Below, in pieces: positions 1-4,893 of a stretch of DNA of 6,569 nucleotides; positions within the stretch are counted from its first letter, which is position 1; each line of letters starts with the position of its first letter. The DNA lies in assembly GCA_030640215.1 (NCBI GenBank), contig DAOWJU010000156.1, positions 1 to 6,569 of the forward strand. Reading direction: 5' to 3'. A model generated the notes under the pieces. It had not been told where the DNA came from, did no database searches, and was given only the letters and a program-made list of their open reading frames with translations. Made by a program: the position numbers and the translations under genes. The DNA is from Desulfuromonadales bacterium. GTDB taxonomy: Bacteria; Desulfobacterota; Desulfuromonadia; Desulfuromonadales; BM103.

Positions 1-1
1 C

Positions 2-892
2 CTCACCAATGGTGCCCACCCCTTCATTCCACCAATCCCAGGTGCAAATCGCGACGGCGTCACGGTTCTACGTACCCTTGAACACGCTCGCAAAATAATC
101 GAAGATTTGCGTCCGGGATCCCGTGCCGTCTGTATCGGTGGTGGCCTGCTTGGCTTGGAAAGTGCTTGGGCTATGCAACGTCGCGGAGTTGAGGTTACCG
201 TACTGGAAGGCTTTGGCTGGCTGTTACCGCGCCAGTTACCGCCCACTGCAGCGGCATTGCTCCTTTCACATCTGGAAGACCAGCAGATGGCGATTGAATG
301 TAATGTCCAGGTCAAGGAGTTCACCGGCGATGAAGCGGTACGCGGTGTCCTGCTCGAAGATGGTCGCGAGTTCCCGGCTGACCTGGTCATTCTCGCCACC
401 GGTGTCCGCCCTAACAGCCACCTGGCACGTCAGTGCGGTCTCAAGGTTCAACAGGGAGTCGTCGTTAATGACCGGCTCTTCACCTCAGACGAACATATCC
501 TCGCCGCCGGAGATGTCACCGAACATCAGGGCCGTGTCTACGGCATCTGGCCAGCAAGCTATACTCAGGGGATGGTCGCCGGAGCCAATGCTGTCGGCGG
601 TTCAGCCGAATTTTCGGGATTGCCGATGACCAACCGCATCAAAGTGCTTGATGTTGAGCTCTTCAGTATTGGTCAGATTCAGGCCATCGACGCCAGCACC
701 CGTCTCTTTGAAGTTCAAGATAACGGCAATTACCGTGGGCTTGCCTGCCACGACGGCCAGGTCGTCGGTGCCGTCCTCTATGGTGACATGCAGCTGATGG
801 GGCCTTTGCAGGAGGCTGTCGAGCAGAGGAAACGCATACAGGAAATCACCGAGTTGTGTGATCATTTTCCGGGATTACAACAGCTCGTATAG
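2..892 (+). CDS. NAD(P)H/FAD-dependent oxidoreductase, 5'-partial (rubredoxin-reductase / nitrite-reductase-like)
   Basis: The frame is open from base 2 and runs to a TAG at 890-892, giving 296 visible residues; the N-terminal FAD-binding part lies off the left edge. The first residues, LTNGAHPFIPPIPG, match the segment that closes the first FAD half in this family (usually LATGA.PFIPPIPG). Next comes an NADH-binding Rossmann fold with GGGLLGLE at about residues 46-53, then the second FAD motif ATGVRPN (about 132-138) and AAGDV (about 168-172), whose Asp normally contacts the flavin. The last ~100 residues look like the C-terminal domain of rubredoxin reductases and NirB-like enzymes. Expected chemistry is electron transfer from NAD(P)H through FAD to a small redox protein; rubredoxin is a guess, as no partner is in view. 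The TTG at 107-109 is internal and not the start, because homology continues upstream of it. The class is solid, the exact substrate open. Confidence 0.9.
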   Translation, partial: LTNGAHPFIPPIPGANRDGVTVLRTLEHARKIIEDLRPGSRAVCIGGGLLGLESAWAMQRRGVEVTVLEGFGWLLPRQLPPTAAALLLSHLEDQQMAIECNVQVKEFTGDEAVRGVLLEDGREFPADLVILATGVRPNSHLARQCGLKVQQGVVVNDRLFTSDEHILAAGDVTEHQGRVYGIWPASYTQGMVAGANAVGGSAEFSGLPMTNRIKVLDVELFSIGQIQAIDASTRLFEVQDNGNYRGLACHDGQVVGAVLYGDMQLMGPLQEAVEQRKRIQEITELCDHFPGLQQLV

Positions 893-931
893 TCCGATAC
901 CCTCTTGGCGCTGCTTATCGTTTGACCCTGT

Positions 932-1126
932 TTAGCGTCTAACAAGGGGGCTTGGGTTACAGAGATCTTCAGCTTGATTCGCAGAAGCGTTACAATTGTG
1001 GCAGAGATAACCCGGATCGCTTGTGCGTGTCGCAATCTCTTCAGACAGGCCTTTTTTCTTCAATTGGCAGATATGCAATTGATGCTCTGCCGGATTCTTA
1101 CAGTCATGTTTCGCAGTTTCAGACAT
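932..1126 (-). CDS. Small Cys/His-rich protein of unknown function (possible metal-binding knuckle)
   Basis: This encodes 64 residues on the minus strand. The ATG (1126-1124) is preceded by a strong GGAGG (plus-strand complement at 1131-1135) with 4 nt spacing, which argues that this is a real gene. The protein has Cys at 9, 20, 42, 45 and 56 and His at 7, 15, 18 and 43. The CHNC pair at 42-45 plus C56, with H18/C20 or C9 as further ligands, could form a zinc-ribbon-like or other metal site. It has no signal peptide or membrane segment and ends with LCNPSPLVRR. It resembles short uncharacterised proteins I recall from Geobacter-type genomes, but I cannot name a family. It converges on the oxidoreductase with only 39 bp between the stops, and diverges from glgC. 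Existence is well supported; function is unknown. Confidence 0.75.
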   Translation of the reverse strand: MSETAKHDCKNPAEHQLHICQLKKKGLSEEIATRTSDPGYLCHNCNASANQAEDLCNPSPLVRR

Positions 1127-1320
1127 ATGGCCTCCAAAAAGAATGCGTGCTTGCGTTGCAGCAAGTATAACACTTCTCTGTCAAACTCTATGTCCTGTTG
1201 ATCATTAAGATGTTTTGTAATTTTCTACCCCTCTTCTTGCTTGCATTTGCAGTTGGGTTTGTCAAACTGTAGGTCGGTAGCGTCAGATGAAAGTAAACTT
1301 AACGAGGAGAGACCATTATT
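1127..1320. other. Divergent intergenic region between the 64-aa gene and glgC
   Basis: This 194-bp region must carry the promoters of both divergent genes. It contains an imperfect direct repeat, GTCAAACTSTAKGTC, at 1180-1194 and 1261-1275 (13 of 15 identical), the second copy about 45 bp upstream of the glgC start. I find no convincing sigma70 -35/-10 pair for glgC. The glgC ribosome site is GAGGAG at 1304-1309, 11 nt before the ATG. Confidence 0.5.
1164..1172 (-). promoter_or_regulatory. Candidate extended -10 promoter for the 64-aa minus-strand gene
   Basis: Read on the minus strand this is TG-T-TATACT, an extended -10 type element with 5 of 6 matches to TATAAT. It would start transcription near 1157, giving a leader of about 30 nt before the ATG at 1126. 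I see no good -35 at the proper distance; a perfect TTGACA (complement of 1179-1184) lies too close to serve. The call rests on sequence alone. Confidence 0.3.
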
Positions 1321-2559
1321 ATGTATTCAATGAACAATGTGGGTAAAGATACCATCGCGATGGTCCTGGCTGGTGGCAAAGGGGAACGACTCAGCCCGCT
1401 GACTCTGCGCCGGGCCAAGCCGAGCGTAGCTTTTGGCGGGAAATACAAGATCATAGACTTCGTCCTCTCCAACCTGTTCAATTCAGGCATCAAAAAGATC
1501 TACATCCTCACTCAATACCGGGCCTACTCTCTGAACAAGCATCTTCGAGAATCTTGGGGCAAATGGACCGGCCTTGGCGAGTTCTGCGTGGGTATTTCCC
1601 CTGAAACCAGTAGTGAGAGCGAGGAGTGGTTCAAAGGGACAGCAGATGCAATCCTGCAATACCTGCGTTTTGTTGAATCTTCAGATGCAGATTACGTGGC
1701 CATCTTCGGCGGCGACCATATTTACAAAATGGACGTGACCCAGATGATCAATTTCCACAAGATGAACCGGGCAGACATCACCATTGCCGCTCTGGAGGTG
1801 CCAGTTGAGGAGGCCAGTCGCTATGGGGTTTTTTCCGTGGATGAAGATTCTCGAGTCAGTGGGTTTACCGAGAAGCCTGAGAATCCAGAGCGAATTCCGG
1901 GACGCGAAACCTGCTTCGCCTCCATGGGCAACTACATCTTTCCTACCAAAAAGCTGATCGAAGTACTGCAAGAAGGAAAAAAAATCCACACTGATCTCGA
2001 TTTTGGCAAGCACGTGATTCCGATGATGCTGGCAAACGATGACCGGATCTTTGCCTACAATTTCAACGATAACGTGATCCCCGGCATGAAAACCGAGGAG
2101 CGGGGCTACTGGCGGGATGTAGGCACCATCGACTCTTACTACGAGGCGAACATGGACCTTGTCAACGTCTCACCCCAGCTGAATCTCTACAACTACAAAT
2201 GGCCAATTCTCACCAATCAGGGCAACCTGCCACCAGCCAAAACGGTTTTTGACGATGATGACCGCCGCGGCCAGAGCCTCGACTCCTACGTCTGTGCTGG
2301 CTGCATCACCAGCGGCGGCACACTCCGGCGGTCGATTCTCGGCCCGCGCTGCAAGATCAACAGCTACAGCCTGGTTGAAGATTCCATCCTCTTCGAAAAC
2401 GTCACCGTCGGGCGGCATGTCAAGATCCGCAAGGCGATCATCGACAAAAATACGGTAATCCCGGATGGCTCTGAGATCGGCTATGATCTGGAAGAAGATC
2501 GGCGTAAAGGCTACACAGTCACAGATTCCGGGATCGTCGTGGTGCCACGCAAGGACTAA
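1321..2559 (+). CDS. glgC: Glucose-1-phosphate adenylyltransferase (ADP-glucose pyrophosphorylase)
   Basis: The enzyme makes ADP-glucose and pyrophosphate from ATP and glucose 1-phosphate, the committed step of bacterial glycogen synthesis in the cytoplasm. The 412 residues are a normal full length. Visible motifs are the nucleotidyltransferase signature LAGGKGERLSPLT (16-28), the conserved RAKP..FGGKYKIIDF block (31-47), GGDHIYKMD with the metal-binding Asp (130-138), the sugar-phosphate loop GFTEKP (181-186) and YWRDVGT (263-269). From about residue 290 the chain becomes a left-handed beta-helix with hexapeptide-like repeats (SILGPRCKINSYSLVEDSIL..), as in allosterically regulated GlgC. The ATG at 1321 follows GAGGAG; Met4 is an alternative start but is further from that site. 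No other glycogen gene is in view, so it may be monocistronic. No clear terminator follows it. An A8 run lies at 1977-1984 inside the gene. Confidence 0.97.
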   Translation: MYSMNNVGKDTIAMVLAGGKGERLSPLTLRRAKPSVAFGGKYKIIDFVLSNLFNSGIKKIYILTQYRAYSLNKHLRESWGKWTGLGEFCVGISPETSSESEEWFKGTADAILQYLRFVESSDADYVAIFGGDHIYKMDVTQMINFHKMNRADITIAALEVPVEEASRYGVFSVDEDSRVSGFTEKPENPERIPGRETCFASMGNYIFPTKKLIEVLQEGKKIHTDLDFGKHVIPMMLANDDRIFAYNFNDNVIPGMKTEERGYWRDVGTIDSYYEANMDLVNVSPQLNLYNYKWPILTNQGNLPPAKTVFDDDDRRGQSLDSYVCAGCITSGGTLRRSILGPRCKINSYSLVEDSILFENVTVGRHVKIRKAIIDKNTVIPDGSEIGYDLEEDRRKGYTVTDSGIVVVPRKD

Positions 2560-2657
2560 GGAAACAGACACTTGGACATTGCAGACAATCGTTAAGCTCA
2601 TGGCCCTCTGCTTTACTCGCGAAATGGACGTGGGCATGACTAAAGTCGCAGCCATAA
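2560..2657. other. Intergenic stretch downstream of glgC with no recognised feature
   Basis: I see no gene, terminator or convincing hairpin here. Open frames crossing it lack ribosome sites and are overlaps with glgC or chance frames. Confidence 0.5.
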
Positions 2658-2732
2658 CTTTAGATATAGATAGCTGGACAGTTGGTTATATTGAAAACCA
2701 TCGTATTTTACTCCAGAATTATAGAAACACTT
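2658..2732 (+). repeat. Upstream element, copy A (shared leader/promoter-like repeat)
   Basis: This segment aligns without gaps to 2963-3024 over its first 62 bases, with 43 identical by my count (about 69%), and less tightly with one gap for about 13 more. Shared blocks are CTTTAGWTATAG (2658-2669), TTGGTTMTATTGARA (2682-2696) and TCCAGAAT (2712-2719). A possible sigma70-like pair sits inside: TTGAAA at 2691-2696, then 17 nt, then CAGAAT at 2714-2719. The copy ends 15 bases before the start of the 43-aa ORF. A 5-bp hairpin (TGGTT/AACCA) present here is not conserved in copy B, so common structure is not supported. It is probably a duplicated promoter or regulator site. Confidence 0.6.
2691..2719 (+). 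promoter_or_regulatory. Candidate promoter of the 43-aa ORF
   Basis: TTGAAA (5 of 6 to TTGACA), a 17-nt spacer, and CAGAAT (4 of 6 to TATAAT). Both elements are conserved at identical spacing in copy B of the repeat (TTGAGA and CAGAAT), which strengthens an otherwise weak match. Confidence 0.35.
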
Positions 2733-2747
2733 AGCGTTGGGGGAAGT

Positions 2748-2879
2748 ATGGAAAAGAAGGACGTCAGGATCACAATCGACCCGAATGGCAACATTCACAG
2801 AGAGGTCTTTGATCAGACCCAACCCGAAGTCAGAAAACCCAGGCTCCTGAAGAGGCTTGTTGCTTCGTTAACGATATGA
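2748..2879 (+). CDS. Small ORF of 43 aa, unknown function
   Basis: The ATG at 2748 is preceded by GGGGGAAG (2739-2746), a purine-rich but imperfect ribosome site placed close to the start. The 43-residue product begins MEKKDVRITIDPNGNIHREV and ends in a basic stretch with RKPRLLKRLV. The N-terminal half has alternating hydrophobic residues around a DPNG turn, like a beta-hairpin, which loosely recalls the start of short DUF2997-type proteins; I cannot assert membership. There is no Cys, signal peptide or membrane segment. It lies between copy A of the shared upstream element and a strong hairpin at 2923-2954, so it looks like a self-contained transcription unit. It may also be a chance ORF within an RNA gene. 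Confidence 0.45.
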   Translation: MEKKDVRITIDPNGNIHREVFDQTQPEVRKPRLLKRLVASLTI

Positions 2880-2922
2880 ACGGTGTGCAGTGAAGTATTA
2901 GCGACCGACTGGAAAAACAATC

Positions 2923-2954
2923 ATGGCCACCTGACTCAATCATCAGGTGGCCAT
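2923..2954. terminator. Perfect 12-bp hairpin, probable terminator
   Basis: ATGGCCACCTGA (2923-2934) pairs perfectly with TCAGGTGGCCAT (2943-2954) across an 8-nt loop. On the plus strand a modest TTTCTCT follows. On the minus strand a GTTTTT run follows the stem after about 4 nt. It could therefore stop transcription in either direction. It closes the 43-aa ORF unit and sits 8 bp before copy B of the upstream element. Confidence 0.6.
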
Positions 2955-2962
2955 TTCTCTGC

Positions 2963-3037
2963 CTTTAGTTATAGTGAATTGCATATTTGGTTCTATTGAG
3001 ACTGATCACTTTCTGTTCCAGAATATAACTACATCTT
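2963..3037 (+). repeat. Upstream element, copy B (shared leader/promoter-like repeat)
   Basis: This is the second copy of the element at 2658-2732, in ungapped register at an offset of 305 bases. Conserved blocks are CTTTAGTTATAG (2963-2974), TTGGTTCTATTGAGA (2987-3001) and TTCCAGAAT (3016-3024). The rest has diverged, so the duplication is old or the blocks are under selection. It lies 56 bp upstream of the 63-aa gene. Confidence 0.6.
2996..3024 (+). promoter_or_regulatory. Candidate promoter of the 63-aa gene
   Basis: TTGAGA, a 17-nt spacer and CAGAAT, in the same arrangement as copy A. A TATAAC at 3024-3029 is a better -10 by itself but lies 22 nt from TTGAGA. The prediction rests on conservation between the two copies. 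Confidence 0.35.
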
Positions 3038-3093
3038 GTTTTAATGGCGCAAAGAGATCTTTCTACTTGGATCAAACACGCAGGAGTCTAGAG

Positions 3094-3285
3094 ATGCTTA
3101 TACGAGTTATGCACAACGAAGGTTATTATGACTATGTTAAACCTCAACTTTTGGATCGTTTGATAGAAAACGAGGATATTATAAGTTTCTACAGGACCAG
3201 CGGAGTCGTAGTTTTAGGCGCTGGTTCTGTGCGTTCCTCTCAAAAGAGGCATTATACTGGATCTGAACGCAGGCTTGCAGCTTGA
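3094..3285 (+). CDS. Small conserved-type protein with C-terminal YTGSERR motif (GSU3473-like?)
   Basis: This encodes 63 residues starting MLIRVMHNEGYYDYVKPQLL. I chose the ATG at 3094 because AGGAG (3082-3086) lies 7 nt upstream; the same frame is open to an ATG at 2947, but that would start within a hairpin and has no ribosome site. The layout is a short N-terminal strand, a VKPQLLDRLIE helix (15-25), a strand region with RTSGVVVLG (34-42), and a basic tail ending YTGSERRLAA. This pattern (xIRVMYxDGxYDxVK..LLDxLI...RSSGWV...YxGPERR) is one I recall from short Geobacter-type proteins, possibly the GSU3473 family; that naming is from memory. Function is unknown. It is a single gene followed at once by a strong terminator. 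Confidence 0.75.
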   Translation: MLIRVMHNEGYYDYVKPQLLDRLIENEDIISFYRTSGVVVLGAGSVRSSQKRHYTGSERRLAA

Positions 3286-3319
3286 CCGGCTTCCGCCTGA
3301 GAATACTTCCATGAAGACG

Positions 3320-3349
3320 AAGGCCCTTCTGTTACAGAGGGGCCTTTTT
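3320..3349 (+). terminator. Rho-independent terminator after the 63-aa gene
   Basis: AAGGCCCTTCT (3320-3330) pairs with AGAGGGGCCTT (3336-3346) through 11 pairs including one G-U, with loop GTTAC. A run of five T follows (3345-3349). It separates the small-gene cassettes from the hyp operon. Confidence 0.9.
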
Positions 3350-3381
3350 AAATTATCAAAAACTACCTGAGAAAACCGATC

Positions 3382-3411
3382 TTGCTTTTTTATCTTGGCT
3401 TTCATTATATT
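3382..3411 (+). promoter_or_regulatory. Candidate sigma70-like promoter of the hyp operon
   Basis: TTGCTT at 3382-3387 and TATATT at 3406-3411 (5 of 6 to TATAAT) with an 18-nt spacer. Transcription would begin near 3418 and give a leader of about 95 nt before hypA. The position just after the upstream terminator fits, but the -35 is poor. No sigma54 GG-N10-GC element is present. Confidence 0.35.
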
Positions 3412-3454
3412 GAACCTGAATCCGTAAAGAACCGTCAGATTCAAGCAAAACGCA

Positions 3455-3471
3455 GTCCGGGCTTCCCGGAC
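3455..3471 (+). promoter_or_regulatory. GC-rich hairpin in the hypA leader
   Basis: GTCCGGG (3455-3461) pairs perfectly with CCCGGAC (3465-3471) around a CTT loop. A pyrimidine-rich CTTTCTCTCTT follows. It could be an attenuator, a protein site or an mRNA-stabilising stem. The following tract is not a pure U run, so termination is uncertain. Confidence 0.4.
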
Positions 3472-3475
3472 CTTT

Positions 3476-3507
3476 CTCTCTTGGACACTTTTTGACTCTC
3501 TTGGACA
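3476..3507 (+). repeat. 12-nt direct repeat CTCTCTTGGACA, 20-nt period, before hypA
   Basis: CTCTCTTGGACA occurs at 3476-3487 and again at 3496-3507. The second copy supplies the only Shine-Dalgarno-like bases (GGA at 3503-3505, 8 nt before the hypA start). The spacing is about two helical turns, which would put two bound proteins on one face of the DNA. Confidence 0.55.
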
Positions 3508-3513
3508 AAAAAC

Positions 3514-3855
3514 TTGCATGAACTAAGCCTGACCCTCAACATGATTGAAATTGCCGAGGAGCATGCTCGTCGTGAAAACGCCGTAGCCATCACAAGCGTC
3601 ACGATGGAAATCGGCGCGCTCTCCGGTGTTGTACCAGAGGCAATGGAATTCGCCTTTGAAGCCTGTTCCAAGGGCACTCTTGCCGACGGCGCGACGCTGG
3701 AAATCCGGCGCATCTCTGCTCTCGGCCACTGCCAGCTATGCGGCGAGGAATGTGAGATGGAAAGCCTGCTCGACAGCTGCTCGGCGTGTGGCAACTTCGC
3801 CCTCGACATCCTGAAGGGCCAGGAAATGGCCCTCGTAGAATTGGAGATAGACTAA
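3514..3855 (+). CDS. hypA: [NiFe] hydrogenase nickel chaperone HypA
   Basis: HypA binds nickel and, with HypB, delivers it to the large subunit of [NiFe] hydrogenase after the Fe(CN)2CO centre is in place. The 113 residues are the usual length. The start is TTG at 3514: the frame then reads MHELSL, the invariant N-terminus whose His2 is the nickel ligand, while the next in-frame ATG (3541) would remove it. The structural zinc site is complete: C73-x-x-C76 and C89-x-x-C92. The ribosome site is weak (GGA at 3503-3505), and with the TTG start this suggests modest translation. The stop is 1 nt from the hypB start, so the two are almost certainly translated from one message. Confidence 0.96.
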   Translation: MHELSLTLNMIEIAEEHARRENAVAITSVTMEIGALSGVVPEAMEFAFEACSKGTLADGATLEIRRISALGHCQLCGEECEMESLLDSCSACGNFALDILKGQEMALVELEID

Positions 3856-3856
3856 G

Positions 3857-4600
3857 ATGTGTACCGATTGCGGCTGCGCTCCGCCACAACCTGGGCATGA
3901 TCATACAGATGACCATGCCTCGCGAAAAATCCTTGTTGAAGAGAATCTGCTTGCCAAGAATCAGCGTCTGGCAATGAGCAATCGCGTCAGATTCGCAGCG
4001 CATCAGCTCCTCGTCCTGAATCTGGTCAGTTCGCCTGGCTCGGGAAAAACTTCAATTCTGGAACGAACACTCACAGACCTTAAGGACAGCCTGCAATTTT
4101 CGGTGCTTGAAGGCGACCAGCAAACAGCCAATGACGCTGATCGGATTGCGGCTACTGGCGCACCAGTGAAGCAGATCAACACCGGCGCAGGCTGTCACCT
4201 TGATGCACATATGGTTGGTCACGGCGTCGAAGATTTCGATCTGAAAACAACAGACATTCTGATGATTGAAAATGTCGGCAATCTGGTTTGCCCAGCCTCT
4301 TTTGATCTCGGTGAAGACCACAAGGTGGCAGTGCTTTCGGTTACGGAAGGCGAAGACAAACCGCTCAAATATCCACAAATGTTCCAGGCCGCCGATCTGA
4401 TGCTGATCAACAAGATTGATCTGCTTCCCTACCTGCGTTTCGACCTTGAACAATGCAAGACTTTTGCCCGTCAGGTTAACCCGCAGATCAAAATCATTGA
4501 ACTCTCCTGTCACAGTGGCGAAGGCATGCAGGAGTGGTACTACTGGTTAGATCATGGAGTCAATCAGAAGCGTGGGACGCGGAACGCGGAACGCGAATAA
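3857..4600 (+). CDS. hypB: Hydrogenase nickel incorporation GTPase HypB
   Basis: HypB is a SIMIBI-class GTPase that drives nickel transfer in [NiFe] hydrogenase maturation. Among its 247 residues are the N-terminal high-affinity nickel motif CTDCGC (2-7), a short His/Asp stretch PGHDHTDDH (12-20), the P-loop SSPGSGKTS (58-66), the G-domain metal Cys-His pair C113-H114 in GAGCH, C145 in NLVCPASFD, and NKID (185-188) for guanine recognition. GGAG at 3843-3846, inside hypA, is the ribosome site. The C-terminus is odd: the last residues, KRGTRNAERE, are encoded by a heptamer tandem repeat at 4574-4594 and look like tail added beyond the conserved fold, which ends near WLDHGV. HypC follows after 62 bp. 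Confidence 0.97.
   Translation: MCTDCGCAPPQPGHDHTDDHASRKILVEENLLAKNQRLAMSNRVRFAAHQLLVLNLVSSPGSGKTSILERTLTDLKDSLQFSVLEGDQQTANDADRIAATGAPVKQINTGAGCHLDAHMVGHGVEDFDLKTTDILMIENVGNLVCPASFDLGEDHKVAVLSVTEGEDKPLKYPQMFQAADLMLINKIDLLPYLRFDLEQCKTFARQVNPQIKIIELSCHSGEGMQEWYYWLDHGVNQKRGTRNAERE
4574..4594 (+). repeat. Three tandem heptamers GGRACGC at the 3' end of hypB
   Basis: GGGACGC, GGAACGC and GGAACGC stand head to tail, followed by GAATAA, which holds the stop. The unit is 7 bp, so gain or loss of one copy shifts the reading frame and moves the stop. Similar RGTRNAERG-coding heptamer arrays are familiar to me from other proteobacterial genomes. Confidence 0.8.
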
Positions 4601-4662
4601 ATCTTTTTTCGCTACCCACCGTGTACTACTTGCCACAGCAGCGATAACGAAGGAGCAAAGAG

Positions 4663-4893
4663 ATGTGCCTTGGCGTACCAATGCAGGTCAAGACAATTGA
4701 GAATGAGATGGCTGTCTGCGAAATTGACGGTGTCAAGCGTGATGCTAGCCTGATGATGATTGATGGTGTTCAGGTTGGTGACTATGTCTTAATTCATGCT
4801 GGATTTGCCATAGAAAAGATCGATGAAGACGAAGCGCAGCTGACCCTGAAGGCATTACGTGAAGCCCTCGATATTGGACTTGCGCCGGAATGA
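4663..4893 (+). CDS. hypC: Hydrogenase maturation chaperone HypC
   Basis: HypC (HypC/HybG/HupF family) carries the Fe(CN)2CO unit with HypD and guards the hydrogenase large-subunit precursor. At 76 residues it has the expected length. It begins MCLGVPMQV; after removal of Met1, Cys2 becomes the N-terminal ligand that binds iron and the large subunit. The conserved core GDYVLIHAGFAIEKIDEDEA spans 39-58 and includes His45. AGGAG (4651-4655) lies 7 nt before the ATG. Its stop overlaps the hypD start (ATGA at 4890-4893), matching the known HypC-HypD complex. Confidence 0.97.
   Translation: MCLGVPMQVKTIENEMAVCEIDGVKRDASLMMIDGVQVGDYVLIHAGFAIEKIDEDEAQLTLKALREALDIGLAPE

Noticed and set aside
107..109. 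TTG as the start of the oxidoreductase
   Set aside because: The frame is open from base 2 and the upstream residues match the family, so the gene simply enters from the left edge.
893..931. Hairpin CGATA/TATCG as terminator between the convergent genes
   Set aside because: It has only 5 AT-rich pairs with a 16-nt loop and no T tract.
1977..1984. A8 run in glgC as a programmed slippage site
   Set aside because: It falls in ordinary Lys-Lys codons of a full-length enzyme and there is no useful alternative frame.
2170..2655. 161-aa minus-strand frame inside glgC
   Set aside because: It is a mirror of the glgC codons with no independent evidence of translation.
2947..3093. N-terminal extension of the 63-aa protein to an ATG at 2947
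   Set aside because: It would begin inside the right arm of the 2923-2954 hairpin, lacks a ribosome site and crosses copy B of the repeat, whereas AGGAG fits the ATG at 3094.
3395..3440. Third copy of the 75-bp element before hypA
   Set aside because: Only TTATATTGAA and a loosely placed CAGAT are shared; the spacing differs by 3 and the CTTTAG block is missing.
3501..3518. Sigma54 promoter at TTGGACA...TTGCA before hypA
   Set aside because: GG and GC are separated by 11 bases, not 10, and the start point would fall inside hypA.
3214..3519. 101-aa minus-strand frame over the terminator and hyp leader
   Set aside because: It overlaps the 63-aa gene and the terminator, has no convincing ribosome site, and its composition does not look like a protein family I know.
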